Of a stretch of 64,000 nt of DNA, positions 7,514 to 17,200 are shown in pieces; position 1 is the first letter of the stretch, and every line of letters starts with the position of its first letter. Under the pieces are notes generated by a model, which saw only the letters and a list, made by a program, of their open reading frames with translations, was not told where the DNA came from and made no database searches. Made by a program: the position numbers and the translations under genes. Where the stretch lies: positions 1-64,000 of the forward strand of contig WYAX01000015.1 of NCBI GenBank assembly GCA_011525625.1, written 5' to 3'. Origin of the DNA: Nitrospira defluvii (GTDB taxonomy: Bacteria; Nitrospirota; Nitrospiria; Nitrospirales; Nitrospiraceae).

Positions 7514-9229
7514 CTAGACTGGGGGAGTCGTGGCGAGGATGGGCGCGAAGATCGGATCGGCGTCGAGCACCGCTTTCAGCAGTCCGGTGTGCAGGAAGTA
7601 GCGCCACACTTCATCCGACTTGCCGGGCACCTCATCGAACCACCGTTTGGCCTCGGTAAGATGGTGCAGCATCTTCGTCTTATCCCCGTAGTTCGGCAAA
7701 AAAATCATGGCGTAAGCCATGGCATACTCGGCCAGAAATTTGTCGAGCGGCAGTTCGGCATAGGCCAAGGAGGCCTCGGCGTTGGCATAGGCTCGTGGGG
7801 TCTCCGGGTCATGTAAAATACGGTTCCAGGAGACCTTGTTGATGCGAGACCAGGCGAGTTGGAGCAAGGCCTCGGCTTTGGGGGTTTTGCGGTTCTCCGG
7901 AATGTCTTTGACGAGCGCTTCAAATGTTTCGACCATGGGAACCTGATCGTTGTTCCATCGATAGGCCACCCCGAGACGGAACCGGTTGTCCAGTTGTTCC
8001 GGCCTGATGGTGGTCAGGGTTTGGAGGGCCGGTATCAAACGATAGAGGAGGTCGGCCGGCGTGGGTTGGGAGAGGCCGCCCATTTCCATCGCATTCGAGA
8101 GATCCATTCGGAGTCCCTGTGCATAGATGTTCCAGTAAAACTCGTCCACCACGATCCCCAGCGCCGGATCTTTGGCCGGCAGCTGATGGGCGCCCCGCGC
8201 TTCAAACAGGAGTGCGCTGTAGAGATGCCGAGTCAAGACTGTGAGGGCGTCCGGCTGTTGCGGGTCGATGATCAGTATCCGGTTGAGCAGGGCGACTCGA
8301 TCGCGGAGCTCGGGGAAAATAGCCGCGCGCGCGGCCGCTGCGGTCAGGACCCCCGGTTGGTCGTTCGGCTCCCACCAGGCCAGGGATTCCGGCAACACCC
8401 GGCTCACTTCGGTCGTGAACGGGATTTTGTCTGCGACCATGCCCGGCGCTTCCGGTTGTGACGCCACCGGCAGGTTGAACACCGCCGTATCCCCGGGGAA
8501 TCCATGTCGTTTCAATCCGGTAAAGACGACCCACTGCGTGGTCACGGATTTTAATGCCCGCCTCGGGCGTTTGATCGTGTTCGTCCATTTCACATGGCCC
8601 GCAGCGTAGCTCACGGGCGAGGTGAGGGGGTCCTGATACCGAATCGCAAGTTGCACCAAGGTGGTCGGAGCCGCCAGCACTTTGCCGGCTCGTGTCAACT
8701 TGAACGAGCCGGATGGAATCGTGCGGCTGCCGAGGGCCGTCACATGGAGGCCGCTGCCGGGGGGCGAAACCCCGACCACATCCGCCACAAATGCGGAGGC
8801 TGGGGCTCTCGGGAGGTCATCGCCGAAAAAGACCAGCGGACCCGTGCTCGGCCAAAGAATGTCCATGGCAATGTCCGACCGTTTCAACATGGGCGCATAG
8901 GCCTCGGTCAGGGTTTGCCAACAGGCATCGTAGAAGGCATCCCCGGCTGGGGCAAACTGCTTGGCTTTCCCCTGAAGGGCTGTCACGAAACGATACTGGC
9001 ACGCGAAGTCCAGTTGTCCCGCCGTGACTCGATCGCCCTGTGAGAGGGCTTCGGCATACCGGATGGCAGTCTGTATCGCCGGTGTCGTTTTGACTGTGCC
9101 GGCTTTGGCATGTCCCCGTGCGCCGGCTGCCGGTGCCGATTCGGCCGTTCCGGCCCAGGCCCCGAGCGCGAGTGCGAGGGTTGCGATAGCAATCGTCTGT
9201 CGTCGATGGAATAGGTTCCCGCGAATCAT
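7514..9229 (-). CDS. large secreted helical-repeat protein, function unknown
   Basis: The product has 571 residues and begins with a signal peptide (hydrophobic TIAIATLALALGAWAG, cleavage near AESA). The N-terminal third looks like a mixed alpha/beta domain; the C-terminal half (about 330-560) is helical with repeated hydrophobic spacing that resembles TPR-like or solenoid helices. No catalytic motif is visible. The start is supported by GGGAGG upstream of the ATG. It is a single-gene unit with its own terminator-like hairpin, lying between the cytochrome operon and the PEGA gene. I do not recognise the family. Confidence 0.7.
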   Translation of the reverse strand: MIRGNLFHRRQTIAIATLALALGAWAGTAESAPAAGARGHAKAGTVKTTPAIQTAIRYAEALSQGDRVTAGQLDFACQYRFVTALQGKAKQFAPAGDAFYDACWQTLTEAYAPMLKRSDIAMDILWPSTGPLVFFGDDLPRAPASAFVADVVGVSPPGSGLHVTALGSRTIPSGSFKLTRAGKVLAAPTTLVQLAIRYQDPLTSPVSYAAGHVKWTNTIKRPRRALKSVTTQWVVFTGLKRHGFPGDTAVFNLPVASQPEAPGMVADKIPFTTEVSRVLPESLAWWEPNDQPGVLTAAAARAAIFPELRDRVALLNRILIIDPQQPDALTVLTRHLYSALLFEARGAHQLPAKDPALGIVVDEFYWNIYAQGLRMDLSNAMEMGGLSQPTPADLLYRLIPALQTLTTIRPEQLDNRFRLGVAYRWNNDQVPMVETFEALVKDIPENRKTPKAEALLQLAWSRINKVSWNRILHDPETPRAYANAEASLAYAELPLDKFLAEYAMAYAMIFLPNYGDKTKMLHHLTEAKRWFDEVPGKSDEVWRYFLHTGLLKAVLDADPIFAPILATTPPV

Positions 9230-9272
9230 GCGAACGACCTCCCATGAGGATAAAAGAGGTTCACTCTATCAC

Positions 9273-9299
9273 GGGGCTCTTTTCAGACGAAAGAGGCCC
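9273..9299 (-). terminator. imperfect hairpin after the sigma/cytochrome operon
   Basis: GGG-CTCTTT pairs with AAAGAG-GCCC around a 7-base loop with one bulge, 20 bases beyond the stop of the cytochrome gene on the minus strand. The T-tract is poor, so this may be a weak or Rho-assisted terminator. Confidence 0.4.
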
Positions 9300-9318
9300 G
9301 TTCGTGAAGTGGACGAGT

Positions 9319-9804
9319 TTAACGAGCAGGCGGAGGGGGTGTTGAGGATCGACTGAACCGCACCAGGAAACGAATATAGAGGAGTGCGGCTTGTTGATCT
9401 TCCACCGCCAACCGGTCTTGCCAGGCCGGCATGGCGGTTCGGGGCTTGCCGTGCGCGATCGTGCGCAGCAGTTCTGTATCGGTTTTAGCGGAGGTGGCCG
9501 CCGACACGAGATTGCCGGGGCGTGGTGAGAGGAACGGGGCCTTGGGCCCGTCGCCGTTTCCCGTTTCTCCATGGCATTCCATGCAATGCTCGCGATAGAT
9601 GCGTTGGCCGCGATCAAGCACGTCCGAAGGTTGGGCCATCAGCAGCCCGCTGCCGCTCCAGATCAGCACCAGGACGAGAAAGAGCTGGTCGGAGCGTTTC
9701 GCACGAGGACGTGTGGCTGTGGGATGTCCAAGCGAGCCGACGGCTATGGGAGACTCAGCGTGTGGCGGCCCAAGTGTGGCCAGGGTAGAAATCGGAGCCA
9801 TCAC
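9319..9804 (-). CDS. membrane-anchored or secreted mono-haem cytochrome c
   Basis: A hydrophobic segment (LFLVLVLIWSGSGLLM) precedes the haem-binding motif CMECH and the small c-type fold with the Met ligand probably in the TAMPAW block. The ATG used here gives 161 residues with a 40-residue extension before the hydrophobic segment. An internal GTG or TTG nearer that segment is possible, since no clear ribosome-binding site marks the ATG. The gene starts 6 bases after the anti-sigma gene and is the last member of a sigma/anti-sigma operon. Its redox partner is unknown. The C-terminus ends in a proline run. Confidence 0.85.
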   Translation of the reverse strand: MMAPISTLATLGPPHAESPIAVGSLGHPTATRPRAKRSDQLFLVLVLIWSGSGLLMAQPSDVLDRGQRIYREHCMECHGETGNGDGPKAPFLSPRPGNLVSAATSAKTDTELLRTIAHGKPRTAMPAWQDRLAVEDQQAALLYIRFLVRFSRSSTPPPPAR

Positions 9805-9810
9805 GTCCGG

Positions 9811-10110
9811 TCACACCGCTTCGGCAGCTTTTAAGATCTGGCGGCGTAGGGCGGCGCGATCTTTTTCAGAGAGGGGCGGTGAGGGGCGGTGTTGACACAG
9901 GCGGACCGTTTGGCGCAGGGAGTCGAGGAAGACTTCGCAATTCGGGCAATCGCCGAGGTGCAGGCGAATTTCGGTGCAGACGTCGCCCGACAGTTCGTCG
10001 TCCAGATAAGCCGAGAGACGTTCGAGGACTTTCACACAATTCCGCTTCCGGTGACCCTGGTGAGGGGTGGGCTTGCGGGTGCCTGGATATGTGCGTACGC
10101 GGTCTGCCAT
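9811..10110 (-). CDS. zinc-finger anti-sigma factor (ZAS/zf-HC2)
   Basis: This 99-residue cytoplasmic protein carries ERLSAYLDDELSGDVC followed by the HxxxCxxC zinc motif (HLGDCPNC) of anti-sigma domains. It lacks a transmembrane segment, so it would be a soluble regulator that holds the ECF sigma factor encoded 28 bases upstream. Zinc-finger anti-sigmas often sense redox or envelope stress; which signal applies here is not visible. The N-terminal 25 residues are basic and may reflect a start set too far upstream, with a GTG before KVLERL as the alternative. Confidence 0.82.
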   Translation of the reverse strand: MADRVRTYPGTRKPTPHQGHRKRNCVKVLERLSAYLDDELSGDVCTEIRLHLGDCPNCEVFLDSLRQTVRLCQHRPSPPLSEKDRAALRRQILKAAEAV

Positions 10111-10138
10111 GGTGGTGCGTCTTCTTGACTATACCAAA

Positions 10139-10771
10139 CTATCGGTGTCGGGTGGTAACGTCCTCGTGCCCATCGACAGTTAAGCCTTTGCCGCTCAGTT
10201 CCTTCCGGACAAACAAGCGGGCTCGGTGCAGGCGGGACTTGATGGCGCGTTCGTTCAGCCCGAGAATGCCGCCCACCTCTTTGGCGCTCAATCCTTCCAT
10301 ATCGCGCAGGACCAGAACCATACGGTATTTGCGTGGCAGTTTGGCGATAGCGCGATCAAGAATCTGGCGTAGCTCCTTATTTTCCAGGGCTTCATGAGGG
10401 CTCAGGCCCTCCATCGGGATCTGTAAGGAAAATTCGCCCTCCGACGTGGGGATAAACTCGGTGAGGGACAACTCGCGTTCCGGTTCTCCCTTTCGCTTGC
10501 GCCGCATGCGCTGGCAGGCATGGGACGCGATCGCGTAGAGCCAGGTCGACACTTGCGAGTCTCCGCGGAAGCGGTCGTAGGCGCGATACGCGTTCAGGAA
10601 TGTCTCTTGGACCAGATCTTTGGCCGCCTCCGCCTCCCCGCACAGGCGATAGGCGAAGCGGTACATCACATCGACGTTGTCGCGATAGAGCTGGTCGAAG
10701 GGACGGGCAGTGGGGGAAGACGCGCCATGGCCGTCTGTTGAGCCGGACTCGCTGTGCTTCCGTGCTGCCAT
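10139..10771 (-). CDS. ECF-family RNA polymerase sigma factor
   Basis: This 210-residue protein has region 2 (FDQLYRDNVDVMYRFAYRL through the -10 recognition helix in STWLYAIASHACQRMRR) and region 4 (LPRKYRMVLVLRDMEGLSAKE plus the helix-turn-helix ending NERAIKSRLHRARL). The spacing and missing regions 1 and 3 mark it as an ECF sigma. The acidic linker between the regions is longer than usual. It leads an operon with its cognate zinc-finger anti-sigma and a cytochrome c, so a redox-linked regulon is a fair inference. The target promoters cannot be deduced from this window. Confidence 0.92.
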   Translation of the reverse strand: MAARKHSESGSTDGHGASSPTARPFDQLYRDNVDVMYRFAYRLCGEAEAAKDLVQETFLNAYRAYDRFRGDSQVSTWLYAIASHACQRMRRKRKGEPERELSLTEFIPTSEGEFSLQIPMEGLSPHEALENKELRQILDRAIAKLPRKYRMVLVLRDMEGLSAKEVGGILGLNERAIKSRLHRARLFVRKELSGKGLTVDGHEDVTTRHR

Positions 10772-10849
10772 ACGCGGAGGCGAGTCTACGGGCCACGTCC
10801 GAATCCTGTCAAGGGAGCGGAACCGACTCCAACGTGACTATGGCAGCGG

Positions 10850-11884
10850 TCAGGGGACGCGACGGATCTCGAGGAGTTCACCCTGCTGGCCCAGCTCCAC
10901 AGTAATCGGCACGCCTTCTTTCATCGCCGCGAGGGAGGAGGGTCGTTGTGTGAGAGGAATGGACTGCGTCCCTTCCGGGCTCTGCATGATCAGCGCGTTT
11001 CGCCCGTCTTCGTATGCCAGCGGGCCGGATAGGAACCGGCGGGACGGGGCGGTGAGGCCGTCTTGATACAAGTCGATGGCCACGTGCCGATCCTGGACCC
11101 AGACCGACATCTCCTGCCCAACCTTTGCGTTACGGATGCCGGTTTTCGAGCTGACGGTCACGATGCCGAGCGGGGTTTTCAGGAAGACATAGTTCGATTT
11201 CAGTTTGGAGACCGTTCCATTCAACAGCAACGTGACGGTCGAGGTGTTGCGGGGAATCTGGTTCACCTGAAGGTCGAACTGGACATCGTGCAGGCCGCGA
11301 ACGGTTCCCGCCCCGTCGACTTCGACGGTCAACGGCTGCTGGTCCGAACGGCCGGCGATTTTCGCTTCAAATGCGCCGAGCGTGAAAGACCGTTCGCCGT
11401 CCGGGGTCCAGAGCGTGACGGCCTGTTTGTCCGGCGTCGTGAAGTTGGGCATACCGGTGACGTAGCGGTGCACCAGTTTATCGACGCCTCTCTCGCGAAT
11501 GTCGACGACGCTGGTGGTGCCGTGAACGTACAGTGTGATCTTGTGCGAGTTCTTGATATCGCGCAGCGTGGTTTTTGAACTGAGCGAGAGCGGGCCGATC
11601 GGGGTCTGCAGGAAGATGATTCCGGGTTTGGACCGCCAGATCGAGCCGGACACCCGCACGGATGGCGAGACCGGAGCCTGCGGCACGGGTGCCTCGGGCT
11701 CAGCCGCTTCGGCAGGGACGGGCGCAGGGGGGGCCTCGCCGGATTCAGTCAGTGGCGGCGGTTCGATGAGCGGCGTGGCTGTCTCTGCCCAGGTCGGTGT
11801 CGCCAGACACGCCAGGGACACGCAGGCGCGCCATGCGAGAAAGAAACGCAACGATCGCTGTTGGGAATGCACGAAAGTAGCCAT
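10850..11884 (-). CDS. secreted protein with two copies of a ~115-residue domain
   Basis: From the ATG at 11884 the product has 344 residues: a signal peptide (cleavage near WAETA), a Pro/Glu/Ala-rich linker (about 36-75), and two homologous halves at about 77-200 and 222-340. Both halves carry an F-L-x-T-P-x-G block followed by SSKT and end in a QxPEG or TPDGE block, so the gene contains an internal duplication. No enzyme motif is present; the domains are beta-rich and may bind a ligand or wall component. An upstream ATG at 11950 has GAAGAG close by, so the start is not certain. Unrecognised family. Confidence 0.7.
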   Translation of the reverse strand: MATFVHSQQRSLRFFLAWRACVSLACLATPTWAETATPLIEPPPLTESGEAPPAPVPAEAAEPEAPVPQAPVSPSVRVSGSIWRSKPGIIFLQTPIGPLSLSSKTTLRDIKNSHKITLYVHGTTSVVDIRERGVDKLVHRYVTGMPNFTTPDKQAVTLWTPDGERSFTLGAFEAKIAGRSDQQPLTVEVDGAGTVRGLHDVQFDLQVNQIPRNTSTVTLLLNGTVSKLKSNYVFLKTPLGIVTVSSKTGIRNAKVGQEMSVWVQDRHVAIDLYQDGLTAPSRRFLSGPLAYEDGRNALIMQSPEGTQSIPLTQRPSSLAAMKEGVPITVELGQQGELLEIRRVP

Positions 11885-12127
11885 AGTGTTTATCGACCGA
11901 TGCTGTGTGGAATGGTGTGACGCCGATTGAGCGGGGGAGAAACCGGTCATGCTCTTCGAATGACGGTTTCTGCCGGATCGTGCGTGGCGTACAACGTCTC
12001 CTGTGCGAATAACATGCCAGTCGGTGTGAGTCAAGTCGAAAGCCTCTCGGTGCGGCCGCTGAGAGGTTCGTATCGGCCCAGCGTCAGGTCCCCCGAACGA
12101 AGAGCGAGTACCCGCGCGGAGACGAGT
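11885..12127. other. intergenic region between Der and the duplicated-domain protein
   Basis: About 240 bases without a convincing gene or hairpin. The minus-strand promoter of the downstream secreted-protein gene should lie here, but no clear -35/-10 pair stands out. Confidence 0.4.
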
Positions 12128-13504
12128 TCATTTTTTGCGGACCATCAGCCGAATGGGCGTGCCTGAAAAATGGTATTCCTTGCGGATTTGGTTTTCCAGA
12201 AAACGCAGATAGGCCGGCGTCATATTGTCAGGGTGTCCCACAAACATCGCAAATGCCGGGGGGCGTGTCGCAACCTGCGTCATAAAGGCCGATTTGCTGG
12301 CCTTGGCCGGTTTGCCTTTCCGGACCGGCAACGGATGGTCTTCCAGGAGGCCCTGGAAAAACTGGTTCAGGCTGCCGGTGGGGACTCGTTTGCAGAACGA
12401 CAAGTACACCTGGTCGATCAGCGCAAACAGGCCGCGCAAAAAATCTTGTCCCAGCGCGGAGATGAACAGCACCGGAGCCCAGGCGAGGAACGGAAAGCGG
12501 CGTTCAAGGTCCTGTTTGTAAGCCTCTCGGGCGCCCACGTCGTCGGCTTTGAGGTCCCACTTGTTGACGATCAAGACACAGGCGCGCCCCTGTTTGAGGA
12601 CCAGGCCTGCGATCTTAGTGTCCTGTTCTGTGACGCCTTCTTCAGCGTCGAGCAGGAGCACCGCCACATCCGAACGGCCGATGGCCCGCAACGAACGGGC
12701 GACGCTGTAGCCTTCAATGCCGCGCTCCACGCGGCCTCGCCGACGGATGCCGGCGGTGTCGGTCAGGACATATTGGCGGTCCTTGAACGTCGCGACCGAA
12801 TCCACTGGGTCTCGTGTCGTGCCGGGTACATTGCTGACGACCACGCGCGTTTCACCGAGGACCGAATTGACCAGGGTGGATTTCCCGACGTTGGGGCGGC
12901 CCACGATGGCAATGCGCGGGATCTCCGTCGCGGTCTCCTCCTCGGACAGTTCCACCATGTGAGGAAACAGATCGTCAAGCAGCTCGGCGACGCCGATTCC
13001 ATGTTCGGCCGACAAGGGATAGAGCTGTTCCTGCCCCAGGCGATAGAAATCGGCGATGAGCGGATCGGCTTTCGGTGTATCCACCTTGTTGATCGCATAA
13101 AACACGGGCTTGTCCGTTCCGCGCAAGGTGGCCACGACTTCTTCGTCCGGCGGAGTCAGACCGGCTCTGGCGTCGAGGACAAGGACCAAGATGTCGGCTT
13201 CGGCAATGGCGAGTTGGGATTGTTGCCGGATCAACGACAACATGCCCTCCTGGGCCGTCGGATCAAGTCCGCCCGTGTCGACCAGCCGGAAGTGCCGGTT
13301 GCGATAGGTGGTATCGGCATAGTTGCGGTCTCGTGTCACGCCTGGGACGTCGTCGACGATGGCCGCTCTGGTGCCGAGAATGCGATTGAACAACGTCGAT
13401 TTGCCGACGTTCGGCCGACCGATCAGGGCGATGATGGGCAGACGACCGCCTTCCAGTGTGAAAAGCGGGGGCACGGGACCACGAACGGGTTTGGTGCGGG
13501 GCAT
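12128..13504 (-). CDS. der: ribosome-assembly GTPase Der (EngA)
   Basis: The 458-residue product has two consecutive G domains, each with GRPNVGKST (G1), DTGG or DTAG (G3) and NKVD or NKWD (G4), followed by a KH-like C-terminal domain: the unique layout of Der. It binds the 50S subunit precursor and is essential for ribosome maturation. Most Der proteins start only a few residues before the first IALIGRP; the ATG at 13504 adds about 25 residues with no ribosome-binding site, so the true start may be internal (a GGAAGG lies just before the conserved region). It is divergent from the nucleotidase gene at 13577. Confidence 0.95.
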   Translation of the reverse strand: MPRTKPVRGPVPPLFTLEGGRLPIIALIGRPNVGKSTLFNRILGTRAAIVDDVPGVTRDRNYADTTYRNRHFRLVDTGGLDPTAQEGMLSLIRQQSQLAIAEADILVLVLDARAGLTPPDEEVVATLRGTDKPVFYAINKVDTPKADPLIADFYRLGQEQLYPLSAEHGIGVAELLDDLFPHMVELSEEETATEIPRIAIVGRPNVGKSTLVNSVLGETRVVVSNVPGTTRDPVDSVATFKDRQYVLTDTAGIRRRGRVERGIEGYSVARSLRAIGRSDVAVLLLDAEEGVTEQDTKIAGLVLKQGRACVLIVNKWDLKADDVGAREAYKQDLERRFPFLAWAPVLFISALGQDFLRGLFALIDQVYLSFCKRVPTGSLNQFFQGLLEDHPLPVRKGKPAKASKSAFMTQVATRPPAFAMFVGHPDNMTPAYLRFLENQIRKEYHFSGTPIRLMVRKK

Positions 13505-13576
13505 GGTGAGGGACGGTAACACAGAGATTTCAATGAACACAATCACTCGTCATGTCCGATCGGTCTCCGCTATACT

Positions 13577-14269
13577 GTGGGCATGCACCACCACCAGGCC
13601 GGTCGGCCGCCTGAGGCGCTCGATTGGCATCAGATCGACGATGTCCTGCTCGATATGGACGGCACGCTGCTGGACCGTCATTTCGACAACTTCTTCTTCG
13701 AGGAGGAGCTGCCGAGACGGTATGCCGTGAAGCATGCGTTGCCGTTTGAGGAAGCCCGGAACCGGTTGATGGGCATGTATCGTTCCGTGGAGGGAGAACT
13801 TGCCTGGACGGACTTGCACTACTGGACGGAGCGGGTGGACATCGACGTGGTGGCCATGCATCGCGAACTCGACCACATGATCGGGTTTCTCCCTGATGCG
13901 GAGGAGTTTTTGCTGTCGTTGCGGAGATTGGGGAAGCGCGTCACGATTCTCACGAATGCGCATCGGGCGGGAGTCGAAGTCAAAGCCGCCAAGACGGGGC
14001 TGGATCGGCAGGTCGATCGTATCGTGGACGCCTTTGAGGTGGGATGGCTGAAGATGCGATCGGAATACTGGCCGACCTGCCGCGACCTGGTCGGGTTTGA
14101 GCCGTCACGCGCGCTCTACATTGACGACGACGAGCAGTGCCTCGCGGCGGCGGCCCAATTCGGCATCGGCCGCATCGTTCATCGTTCGAAGTCGAGTTCG
14201 CAGGCGTCCGCGGTCCCTTCTTTGCGATTTCATTCCATCGAAACCTTTCGGTCGATTTTGCCGGCCTAG
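13577..14269 (+). CDS. HAD-family 5'-nucleotidase, YrfG-like
   Basis: The product of 230 residues (GTG at 13577) or 228 (ATG at 13583) has HAD motif I DMDGTLLD, motif II LTNAH, the motif III lysine in GWLK and motif IV IDDDEQ. The blocks LLDMDGTLLD..FDN, DLHYWTE and AAAAQFGI follow E. coli YrfG, a GMP/IMP nucleotidase, almost position by position, which is the basis for the call. Such enzymes dephosphorylate purine nucleotides in the cytoplasm. The histidine run right after the start (MHHHQ) is odd and is not part of the family. Divergent from der. Confidence 0.82.
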   Translation: MGMHHHQAGRPPEALDWHQIDDVLLDMDGTLLDRHFDNFFFEEELPRRYAVKHALPFEEARNRLMGMYRSVEGELAWTDLHYWTERVDIDVVAMHRELDHMIGFLPDAEEFLLSLRRLGKRVTILTNAHRAGVEVKAAKTGLDRQVDRIVDAFEVGWLKMRSEYWPTCRDLVGFEPSRALYIDDDEQCLAAAAQFGIGRIVHRSKSSSQASAVPSLRFHSIETFRSILPA

Positions 14270-14299
14270 GGCATGTCCCCTGTTTCTTGGCTGGGTGTG

Positions 14300-17200
14300 T
14301 TATTCGGCCGGATCGAGCAGCTCGCGCAATTTCCTGGCCAGTTCCGTGGGGAGAAACGGCTTCTGAATGAAGCCGGTGCCCGGTTCCGCGAGAAACGTCG
14401 GCAGTACGCTTCCTTCCGCATATCCCGACATGAACAGGACCCGCAGCGCCGGCCATTGTTGGCGGAGGCGCTCGGCCAATGCCGGCCCCGTCATCTGCGG
14501 CATCACCACGTCGGTGAGCAAGATGTGGATGGGTGTCTTGGCTGCGGCCACGAGCCGAAGCGCCTCCTGTCCGCTGGAGGCTTCCAGCAGGGTATACCCG
14601 TAGTCGGACAGTGCCTGGGTGAGCAGCAACCGCACGGCCTGTTGATCTTCTACGAGCAGGATGGTCTCTCGGCCGCAATGCGGTCGTGAGGCGAGAGGCG
14701 GCGCAGCGGCCAAGGGGGGCGCCTCGGCCGACGGAAAGTAAATGTCGAACGTGGTGCCCTCGCCGGGGGTGCTGTCGGCAAAGACGAATCCCTGGCTTTG
14801 CTTGACGATCCCGTAGACCGTCGCGAGTCCAAGACCTGTGCCCTTGCCCTCCTCCTTGGTCGTAAAGAACGGCTCGAAGATATGCGACAGGGTGGCGCGG
14901 TCCATGCCCGTTCCGGAGTCGCGGACCGACAGGTGTGTGTAGCTCCCCGGAAGCAAGGCCGGATGCGGCACCGGCGTCTCCTCGGTAATGAGCAGGATGC
15001 GCGTGCTCAGTGTGAGTGTTCCTCCGTTAGGCATCGCGTCCTTGGCGTTGACCGCCAGATTCAAGATCACTTGATCGATCTGCCCGCGGTCTGCGCGGAT
15101 GATGCATGGGTGCGGTGTGAGATCCCGGATGAGGTCGATATCCTCACCGATCAGCCGCTCGATCATCGAACTGATCGACGCCAATGCCTCGTTCACATCG
15201 AAGACTTGGAAGGTCAGGACCTGTCTCCGGCTGAAGGCGAGCAGTTGTTTGGTGAGCGCGGCCGCCCGCTGTCCGGCGGTCAGGATCTCCGTGAGCGAGC
15301 GATGCAGCGGATCTTCAGCCCGCATCTGTTCCATGGCGAGGGTCGCGCAGCCATTGATGACCGTCAGCAGATTGTTGAAGTCATGGGCGACACCGCCGGC
15401 CAGTCGGCCGATGCCCTCCATCTTGTGCGCTTGCCGGAGCTGCTCTTCCAGTTGTTTCTGTTGGGTCACGTCGATGAAGAAGCCGATGGACCCTGTGGTC
15501 TGCCCACCCGGGCCCTGCAGCAGCGTTCCCCACATGTTGACATCGATGATGCTGCCGTCCTTGCGCTTCCGGCGCAGTTCCAGGCCCCGCGGGGCGCCCC
15601 CGCTCATGACCGAGGCCCACAATTCATCGGACTCCCGTTCCTGTCCCGAGGGGACGTACGGGAGTTCCTGTCCGATGACCTCTTCCTTGGTCCAGCCGAA
15701 CACGGATGTGGCGGCCGCATTCCACGTCGTGACATGTCCGGTCTGATCCAGTTCGATCATGGCCAGCGGGGATTCTTCGATGATGGTCTGCAGGTGCGCG
15801 GTCATGCGTCGTAGTTCGCCGGTACGCTCACGGACATGTTGCTCCAACGCTTCCTGGGCCTGTCGGCGGTCGGCGGCTTCCAACGTGAGGGTGGCCATGG
15901 CGGCCAGGGAGGCGGCAAAGGCTTCTTCCTCGCTGGTCCAGGTTTTGGGCGGGCCGATATGCTCGAGACACAACACACCGACCACGCGTCCGTGGCGGCG
16001 GATCGGTGCATCCAGCATCGCCACGATGCCGAGCGGGGCCAGATAGGACGAGGTGAGTTCACACGTGCGCGGGTCGGTCTGGGCGGCATGGGCGGCCAGG
16101 GAATAGGGTTCGGTTTCCAGGGCGCGAAGGTACGCCGGGTATTGTGTGGTGGACAAGATGGATCCACGCAGGTGGCGTTTCGGTGTGGCTTCGAACAGGT
16201 CCTGAAGGATCAGGGTGGTTTGCGTCTGGTCGAAGAGCCAGAGGCTCGCCCGTTCAACGGCGAATGTGGCGGCGGCATGCTCGGTCATTGCGGGGAACGC
16301 CTGTTGTGGATGCCCGCTATGAATGGCCGGATTCTCGGCCAGTTTGTGCAGCACCGTTTGCTGCGTGGCGAGTTGTCCCAGGCGCAGTTGTTCGACTTCC
16401 TGCCGCTGCTTCTGGTCGGTGACGTCTTCCGAAATTCCCAGGAGGTACCGTGGTACGCCGGTGTGATCGTAGAGCGGAAGTTTCTTGGTGTGGAGCCACC
16501 GCAGCCCGTGGTCCTTCGTCTGGATCGGTTCGGCTGGAATATCCAGGAGGGTTCCACGGGTCAACACTTCGCGATCCCGTGCGGTGAAAAACTCCGCCTG
16601 TTCGCGAGGGAAGAAGTCGAAATCGTTTTTGCCCAGGAGTGCTTCCCGCGGAATGCCGATCAATTGCTCGCCGGCTTTGTTGAACTGGACGAAGCGCAAC
16701 TCCCGCGCGTCTTTCAGAAAGACCATGTGGGGAATGTGTTCGACGATCGACTCGAGAAGTTGGCGCGTATGGGTCAGCGCGTCTTCCATGCCTTTGCGTT
16801 CGGTCACGTTTTCGCAGACGATGACGATGTCGAATCGGCCGTCCGGGTTCCGCACAGCCCGGGCGGCTTCTCTCACCCAGAGAGGGCTGCCGTCCTTCCT
16901 GATTTTCCGGAATTCCCCGCGAAGCACGCTGCCCGGCCGGGCGAGACAGTCGTCGAAGTGCTGCTGCATTCTGGCCTGATCGTCCTCATGGACGATCAGG
17001 GAGACGGGCTGACCGATCAAGGTGTCCGCATCATACCCAAGTTCGACGGCAGCGGTAGCGTTGACCGTGAGGAGTGTGCCTTTCGCATCGACGGTCAGCA
17101 ACATTTCAGGGCTGCTCTCATACAACGCCCGGTAGCGTTCCTGGCTGAAGCGCAACGCTTCCTCGGCCTGCTTGCGCGACGAGATGTCACGCATCACGGC

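Noticed and set aside
12170..13519. 449-codon open frame on the plus strand across der
   Set aside because: It is fully antisense to der, has no ribosome-binding site, and its composition (His, Arg, Gln-rich) is that of a shadow frame in GC-rich DNA.
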